A DNA stretch of 9,203 bases. Origin: Candidatus Saccharimonadota bacterium (GTDB taxonomy: Bacteria; Patescibacteriota; Saccharimonadia; Saccharimonadales; Saccharimonadaceae). Under the pieces are notes generated by a model. It was given only the letters and a program-made list of their open reading frames with translations, ran no database searches and was not told the origin of the DNA. Shown one piece after another: positions 6,294-9,203 of this stretch. Within the stretch, counting starts at the first letter, position 1. Each line of letters starts with the position of its first letter. Location of the stretch: contig CAJPPG010000024.1 of NCBI GenBank assembly GCA_905372495.1, positions 1 to 9,203 on the forward strand. Direction: 5' to 3'. The translations under genes and the position numbers were made by a program.

Positions 6294-6333
6294 AAAAAAG
6301 AGCCAAACCTTGACCCTGATTCTCAAATGGTGA
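6294..6333. repeat. Direct repeat copy 2 (tRNA-Glu 3' end and trailer)
   Basis: AAAAAAGAGCCA (6294-6305) and CTCAAATGGTGA (6322-6333) repeat the blocks of 5629-5658, separated here by 16 bases. The second block covers the last six bases of tRNA-Glu, including its encoded CCA, plus six trailer bases. The hairpin complementarity seen in copy 1 is lost. Confidence 0.55.
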
Positions 6334-6402
6334 TCTCTGCGGGAGTCGAACCCGCGTTGACGGGATGAAAACCCGTTGTACTAACCGTTATACTAAGAGA
6401 CC
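6328..6402 (-). tRNA. tRNA-Glu (anticodon UUC), CCA encoded
   Basis: A 75-nt cloverleaf: acceptor GGTCTCT/AGAGATC (one G-U), a short D arm GTA...TAC with GGTTAG, anticodon stem ACGGG/CCCGT around loop TTTTCAT giving UUC, T arm GCGGG-TTCGACT-CCCGC, discriminator A and encoded CCA. All stems are well paired. A T run appears about 22 bases after the CCA on the minus strand, but with no clean hairpin before it. Confidence 0.96.
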
Positions 6403-6423
6403 ATACAAAACTGTACTGCTATT

Positions 6424-6432
6424 ATTTTAACA
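6424..6432 (-). promoter_or_regulatory. Extended -10 promoter of tRNA-Glu
   Basis: The minus strand reads TGT-TAAAAT, 21 bases before the tRNA 5' end, predicting a leader of about 15 nt. It is the same TGN-extended design as the protein genes, without a clear -35 box. Confidence 0.55.
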
Positions 6433-6444
6433 GAAAATATTTAT

Positions 6445-6476
6445 TTTTCAATAACCCTTTTATGGATTTTTGAAAA
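6445..6476. terminator. Long hairpin abutting the stop codon of the 148-residue gene
   Basis: The minus-strand arms TTTTCAAAAATCC and GGGTTATTGAAAA pair over 13 positions with one mismatch around an ATAAAA loop, starting one base after the TAA stop. The U tract is better on the plus strand (TTATTTTT) than on the minus strand (ATAAATATTTT), so it may act in either direction or protect the 3' end of the message. Confidence 0.5.
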
Positions 6477-6923
6477 TTATTTTTCCTTACAATTTAGAGC
6501 AAAAGTGATCTCGTAGTCTTTTGCAGAAAAAGGAGCTTTTGGCTTAATTAATGCGTATGAACCATTAGTATCGCAGGAAAACTTGTCATGTGAGAAATAT
6601 TTCAACATATCCTTGTTATTTTTTTCGCTGTAATCAAGCAATTTTCGTAGTTTCACTGGTGAAAATCCCATCTGCGTATATTTCTCAAAATACTGTCCAA
6701 GGTTTCCTTCCTGCCCCACCGACACATGATCACGCGTAAAACGTTGGTAAAAATCATTTTCGTAGTAATCACGAGCTAACTCTTCCATTTTTTGGTGAGC
6801 AAGCTTAGTGCTTGTTAGATTATTTTTCACAAAAATCGCCGCAATTACGACACCCAAACAAGTTAAGACTATCATTAAGCTAAGCACACGTATTAACTTC
6901 AAGCTTCGATTACTACATCTCAT
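6477..6923 (-). CDS. Unknown membrane-anchored protein with extracytoplasmic domain
   Basis: I do not recognise this 148-residue protein. A basic N-terminus (RCSNRSLKLIR) precedes one hydrophobic helix at about 11-32, so it is probably an N-in signal anchor. The remaining 115 residues, presumably outside the cytoplasm, contain an amphipathic helical stretch (about 38-65, LAHQKMEELARDYYENDF), a middle charged region, and only two cysteines, Cys117 and Cys145, which could form a disulfide. There is no lipobox or clear prepilin cleavage motif, though a pilin-like layout (hydrophobic helix, then a small domain with a C-terminal Cys pair) is conceivable. The ATG at 6921-6923 comes 6 bases after an extended -10 box. 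It is divergent from tsaE, with 57 bases between the two start codons. The gene looks real from its promoter, hydrophobic profile and length. Confidence 0.72.
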   Translation of the reverse strand: MRCSNRSLKLIRVLSLMIVLTCLGVVIAAIFVKNNLTSTKLAHQKMEELARDYYENDFYQRFTRDHVSVGQEGNLGQYFEKYTQMGFSPVKLRKLLDYSEKNNKDMLKYFSHDKFSCDTNGSYALIKPKAPFSAKDYEITFALNCKEK

Positions 6924-6929
6924 ATCAGA

Positions 6930-6938
6930 ATTATACCA
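6930..6938 (-). promoter_or_regulatory. Extended -10 promoter of the 148-residue membrane protein gene
   Basis: On the minus strand, TGG-TATAAT-TCTGAT-ATG gives a perfect -10 box 6 bases from the start. It faces away from the tsaE -10 box; the two are 33 bases apart, so RNA polymerase footprints would overlap and the promoters may compete. Confidence 0.7.
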
Positions 6939-6968
6939 TAAGTATTTTATATTTTAATTCAACCAGTA

Positions 6969-6974
6969 TATAAT
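6969..6974 (+). promoter_or_regulatory. -10 box of the tsaE-tsaB operon
   Basis: TATAAT is followed by AAGCCC and then ATG 6981, so transcription should start at or beside the initiation codon. There is no TGN extension and no Shine-Dalgarno site. Confidence 0.65.
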
Positions 6975-6980
6975 AAGCCC

Positions 6981-7397
6981 ATGCAGAAATTTGCAAATGA
7001 ACAGCAGATGATTGACTTCGGTCAAAACCTCGCTAAAACACTTGAAGTTCCCGCCGTGATTGAACTCGTCGGTGATGTTGGTGCTGGTAAAACTACAATC
7101 ACAAAGGGAATTGCTCACGGTCTTGGTATTGATGATGAAATCACCTCCCCCACTTTTACCCTTTCAAAGCGTTATTCTTTTAAGCGAAAAGGTAAAGAGT
7201 ACTTTCTCGTTCACTATGATTTCTATCGTCTGAATGACCCCGGCATCATGTCCGAAGACCTCTTAGAAAATATTCAAGATAAAAACACTATCACTATCAT
7301 CGAATGGGGTGATTCTGTCAGCGATCTTCTCCCTGAAGATCATTTGCGTTTTTACATTTCCATTAATGATGACGGTTCAAGGAGTATAACCAAATGA
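6981..7397 (+). CDS. tsaE: tRNA threonylcarbamoyladenosine biosynthesis ATPase TsaE
   Basis: This 138-residue P-loop ATPase matches TsaE, which works with TsaB and TsaD to transfer threonylcarbamoyl to A37 of ANN-decoding tRNAs (t6A). Seen are the Walker A motif GDVGAGKT at 31-38, the TsaE-specific SPTFTL at 56-61 (switch I region), HYDFYRL at 78-84, and IIEWGD at 106-111. The length is close to the family's 140-160 residues. Translation ends at TGA 7395-7397, overlapping the tsaB start as ATGA, so the two are cotranscribed and probably translationally coupled. Use of TGA as stop shows standard code here. tsaD and tsaC are not in the window. The assignment is secure. Confidence 0.95.
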   Translation: MQKFANEQQMIDFGQNLAKTLEVPAVIELVGDVGAGKTTITKGIAHGLGIDDEITSPTFTLSKRYSFKRKGKEYFLVHYDFYRLNDPGIMSEDLLENIQDKNTITIIEWGDSVSDLLPEDHLRFYISINDDGSRSITK

Positions 7398-7726
7398 AAC
7401 TCTATCTAGATACTTCCTCTCCTGAAACTATTTTAAGACTTGATCAAAAAGAATATCGTCTTCCGTTAGGTAATCAGCTCGCCGAACAGCTTCTCTCCGT
7501 GATTCATCAAAAACTTTCTGAACATCAAGCTACTTGGACAGATCTCACTGAAATCACTTTTATGGCCGGACCTGGTTCCTTTACTGGCCTACGTATCGGT
7601 GCTGCTGTCGTTAATACTCTAGCAGACCAGTTAAACATTCCGCTACATAAATCAACGGGCGAGCAGGTTCCAATTATCCTTCCAGATTATGGTCGTCCAG
7701 CTAATATTACACTGCCCAAAAAATAA
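7394..7726 (+). CDS. tsaB: Short TsaB (t6A biosynthesis, TsaD partner), about half usual length
   Basis: The protein has the TsaB signature: an N-terminal LYLDTSSP strand like the ASKHA fold, and AGPGSFTGLRIG at 58-69, the best-conserved motif of the family. TsaB normally has about 200-230 residues and dimerises with TsaD; this one has 110. The N-terminal domain is present to about residue 88 and then jumps to PDYGRPANITLPKK, which resembles the C-terminal end of longer TsaB proteins, as if the second subdomain had been deleted. The frame is open and the stop is clean, with no frameshifted remnant: the next gene's -10 box follows within 11 bases. I therefore read it as a genuinely short form, which is plausible in reduced genomes, rather than a pseudogene. 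It overlaps tsaE by four bases. Confidence 0.85.
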   Translation: MKLYLDTSSPETILRLDQKEYRLPLGNQLAEQLLSVIHQKLSEHQATWTDLTEITFMAGPGSFTGLRIGAAVVNTLADQLNIPLHKSTGEQVPIILPDYGRPANITLPKK

Positions 7727-7733
7727 GATTCTT

Positions 7734-7742
7734 TGTTATAAT
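7734..7742 (+). promoter_or_regulatory. Extended -10 promoter of the 365-residue membrane protein gene
   Basis: TGT-TATAAT begins 7 bases after the tsaB stop codon and lies 22 bases before ATG 7765, leaving a leader of about 15 nt that holds a Shine-Dalgarno site. Confidence 0.65.
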
Positions 7743-7753
7743 TATTTAAGAAT

Positions 7754-7758
7754 AAGGG
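7754..7758 (+). promoter_or_regulatory. Shine-Dalgarno site of the 365-residue membrane protein gene
   Basis: AAGGG is followed by six bases and ATG 7765, supporting that start. It is one of only three clear ribosome binding sites in the window. Confidence 0.6.
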
Positions 7759-7764
7759 CATTAC

Positions 7765-8862
7765 ATGGATCAAGAAAAAAATAATTTTGCAAACAACAAC
7801 TCAACAACTATCGGCGGAGTTACTTTTGGTGGTGGTTCTCCTACTTCAGCCCTTGGCGCGTCTCAGGTCACCTCTGAACCAGCGAATAGCTCAAACAACA
7901 CTTTTGCCATTTCCTCCCAAGACCCCTTCGCTGCTAGTACAAAAAGTCCGTTTGGTGAAAATGGTTTTTCTCAAGCCGCTTCAGCCGGTACTCCCAATTC
8001 CAACAATCGTCTCGCAGAGCAAGCTATCGCCAATGCCGCAACTCTTGCTGCGCAACAATCAAAGAGTCCTTCAACCCCACAAAACGACCTAAATACTCCA
8101 AAGTCCACTCTTAATGTCCCAGTTGTTTCTCCTACACATTTTGATTTTCAAACCAGTGTTAGCCCCACTGTCGCTCCCATCCCTGAAAATGAGCTTCCTC
8201 AGCCCATCGATCCTAAAACCGATCCAAAAGCTATTGCCCTCAAATCTCTCAAGAAAATGACCACCATGTCTCTCGTTTTTGGCGTACTTATGGTGATTTT
8301 TCTGGTTCTAAGTATTATTGGTCTCGTTTTTGGTATGTCTCAAGGTGATAAGATTACCACTCTTGAGCAGACTGTTGCCGCCAAGAATAAGATCATTAAA
8401 GCAGTTGAAGAAACCACCGGAGTCTCCAATATTAATAAACCAGAGGATGTCCCAGTTTATAAGGCAACCACCGGATATATTTACCTCACTGACTGGCGTA
8501 TTAAAATTAAAATCCCAGACAATCTCACTAGTGTTAGTTATATCCTAAATAGTTACGTCTTTAGAAATTCAATCTGCTTTAACGCGGTCCAAAAAGGCAC
8601 TCAATACAAACCATCCTTTGCTGATCCAGGAAAGAATCTTGGTCGCCAAGGCTGTCTCAGTCGCATTCCAGTCACCGATGGCGATTTTGATGCTACTTCT
8701 GGTATTCGTTTTGGCACTAAGGTCTTCACTTATAAAGACTACAATTATTTCTATGTTGATCCAGTTATTTTCAGTACGGATGGCGCAGAGCAAGGATTGG
8801 AAAATACGGCCAATCAATTAATTCGCAACATGCTCACTGATAATATCGAGCCATACGAATAA
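7765..8862 (+). CDS. Unknown single-pass membrane protein with long low-complexity N-terminal tail
   Basis: I do not recognise a family for this 365-residue protein. Residues 1 to about 160 are low complexity, rich in Asn, Ser, Thr, Pro, Gly and Ala, with short repeated ideas such as TFGGGS and DPFAAS/SPFGEN, and are probably disordered. A basic stretch (KSLKK, 160-164) precedes one strong transmembrane helix at about 168-190, which by the positive-inside rule puts the tail in the cytoplasm. A short helix, possibly coiled coil (193-216), then leads to an extracytoplasmic domain of about 140 residues with a TGYIYLTDWRIKIKIP start and two cysteines, Cys271 and Cys297, able to form a disulfide. 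The ATG has an AAGGG site. It lies between tsaB and rny with its own promoter. A surface or envelope role is an inference from topology only. Confidence 0.78.
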   Translation: MDQEKNNFANNNSTTIGGVTFGGGSPTSALGASQVTSEPANSSNNTFAISSQDPFAASTKSPFGENGFSQAASAGTPNSNNRLAEQAIANAATLAAQQSKSPSTPQNDLNTPKSTLNVPVVSPTHFDFQTSVSPTVAPIPENELPQPIDPKTDPKAIALKSLKKMTTMSLVFGVLMVIFLVLSIIGLVFGMSQGDKITTLEQTVAAKNKIIKAVEETTGVSNINKPEDVPVYKATTGYIYLTDWRIKIKIPDNLTSVSYILNSYVFRNSICFNAVQKGTQYKPSFADPGKNLGRQGCLSRIPVTDGDFDATSGIRFGTKVFTYKDYNYFYVDPVIFSTDGAEQGLENTANQLIRNMLTDNIEPYE

Positions 8863-8867
8863 GAATA

Positions 8868-8876
8868 TGTTACAAT
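8868..8876 (+). promoter_or_regulatory. Possible extended -10 promoter for rny
   Basis: TGT-TACAAT begins 6 bases after the preceding stop codon and fits the extended -10 design used elsewhere here. It predicts a start near 8883 and a leader of about 105 nt for rny. AT-rich hexamers near 8917-8924 are an alternative. Confidence 0.45.
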
Positions 8877-8901
8877 AAAATCATTCGGGGGATGATTTTA
8901 T
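8875..8901 (+). other. Perfect 10-bp stem-loop after the 365-residue gene
   Basis: ATAAAATCAT (8875-8884) and ATGATTTTAT (8892-8901) flank the loop TCGGGGG. It starts within the proposed -10 box, so in DNA it could be an operator; as RNA it could be a 3' end structure for the upstream gene. The lack of a following T run makes it a poor classical terminator. Confidence 0.6.
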
Positions 8902-8935
8902 CAAAAATGTAATTATTATATATTTTGTTTAAAGA

Positions 8936-8958
8936 GCTAATATCAGGAAAATATTAGC
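8936..8958 (+). other. Perfect 8-bp stem-loop in the rny leader
   Basis: GCTAATAT (8936-8943) and ATATTAGC (8951-8958) enclose the loop CAGGAAA. It ends 30 bases before the rny start, followed by an unpaired A-rich stretch. Its position fits a regulatory or stabilising 5' leader element, possibly for autoregulation by the nuclease. Confidence 0.6.
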
Positions 8959-8988
8959 AAACCAAAAATAACAAAAAGAAAGAGGAAT

Positions 8989-9203
8989 ATGGAGTTTGTC
9001 CCGATTATTATCGCCGCTATCGTTGGTCTTGGCGCCGGTGCTGGTATGGTTTTTGCTTATGATAAGAAAAATGAGAATGGTGGTAAAAACAAAGCTGACG
9101 ATCTCATTAGAAAAGCTAAGAATGAAGCCTCGGATATTGTGCTAAAAGCCAGGAAAGAAGCTGCCGATCTTGCCGAAAAATCCAAGAATGAGGAGGATAA
9201 TAG
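8989..9203 (+). CDS. rny: Ribonuclease Y, N-terminal part (3'-truncated by window edge)
   Basis: Translation from ATG 8989 stays open to the window end (71 codons). The protein begins MEFVPIIIAAIVGLGAGAGM, an N-terminal membrane helix with Gly-rich spacing, then YDKKNEN and a charged, Ala-rich helix with KAKNEASDIVLKARKEAADLAEK. That layout, a short membrane anchor followed by a long coiled coil, is that of RNase Y, the endoribonuclease that initiates mRNA decay; its KH and HD domains would lie beyond the window. GAGG (8982-8985) is only 3 bases from the ATG, a tight ribosome site, but no better start exists downstream of a stop in this frame. The leader carries two stem-loops. Other membrane-anchored coiled-coil proteins (for example an ATP synthase b subunit) are less likely given the repeated KAxxEAxxI pattern. 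Confidence 0.8.
   Translation, partial: MEFVPIIIAAIVGLGAGAGMVFAYDKKNENGGKNKADDLIRKAKNEASDIVLKARKEAADLAEKSKNEEDN

Noticed and set aside
6073..6306. Minus-strand open frame of 77 codons overlapping the nucleotidyltransferase gene.
   Set aside because: Its composition is erratic, it has no promoter or ribosome site, and half of it is antisense to a well-supported gene.
8892..8912. Seven-codon leader peptide (ATG ATT TTA TCA AAA ATG TAA) after a GGGGG run, before rny.
   Set aside because: The G run abuts the ATG with no spacer, the ATG is in the hairpin arm, and the codons show no regulatory pattern; chance is the best explanation.
1..9203. CRISPR array, transposase, integrase, phage genes or a multi-gene defence operon.
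   Set aside because: No regularly spaced repeats, recombinase motifs or phage proteins were seen on either strand; apart from the single nucleotidyltransferase gene the content is housekeeping or unknown membrane proteins.

Overview
The window looks like the chromosome of a small-genome bacterium of the Candidate Phyla Radiation, most probably a Saccharibacteria (TM7) relative. The signs are compact single-gene transcription units, very short leaders with most starts placed 6-9 bases after a -10 box, a TsaB of only 110 residues, an RNase Y gene, and membrane proteins with no recognisable family. TGA is used as a stop (tsaE), which argues against the recoded Gracilibacteria/Absconditabacteria. 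The lineage is an inference; no rRNA or marker gene here proves it.

Layout. 1-555 is the 3' end of ftsH (+), closed by a strong, probably bidirectional hairpin terminator. An HD-domain phosphohydrolase gene (630-1115, -) converges on it and is divergent from murJ (1200-2840, +), the lipid II flippase. A SAM-dependent methyltransferase (2887-3654, +) and a calcineurin-like metallophosphoesterase (3706-4656, +) follow, each with its own -10 box. A second bidirectional terminator (4720-4750) separates them from a minus-strand block: tRNA-Arg(UCU) and, 40 bases upstream of it, a HAD-family phosphatase/phosphomutase (4890-5609).

5610-6330 is the accessory-looking part: a lone MNT/AbiEii-like nucleotidyltransferase gene (5804-6184, +) with a conventional Shine-Dalgarno leader, bounded by two imperfect direct repeats, one of which is the 3' end and trailer of tRNA-Glu(UUC) (6328-6402, -). 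Next come an unknown membrane-anchored protein (6477-6923, -) and, divergently, tsaE-tsaB (6981-7726, +; four-base ATGA overlap), which serve t6A tRNA modification. An unknown 365-residue single-pass membrane protein (7765-8862, +) follows, and then the start of rny (RNase Y, from 8989), whose leader carries two perfect stem-loops.

Most of this is housekeeping: proteolysis, cell wall, tRNA modification and mRNA decay. I do not see a complete new defence or mobile system. The most interesting signals are the recurrent extended -10/leaderless promoter design, the tRNA-Glu-linked repeat-bounded nucleotidyltransferase segment, and the hairpins ahead of rny.
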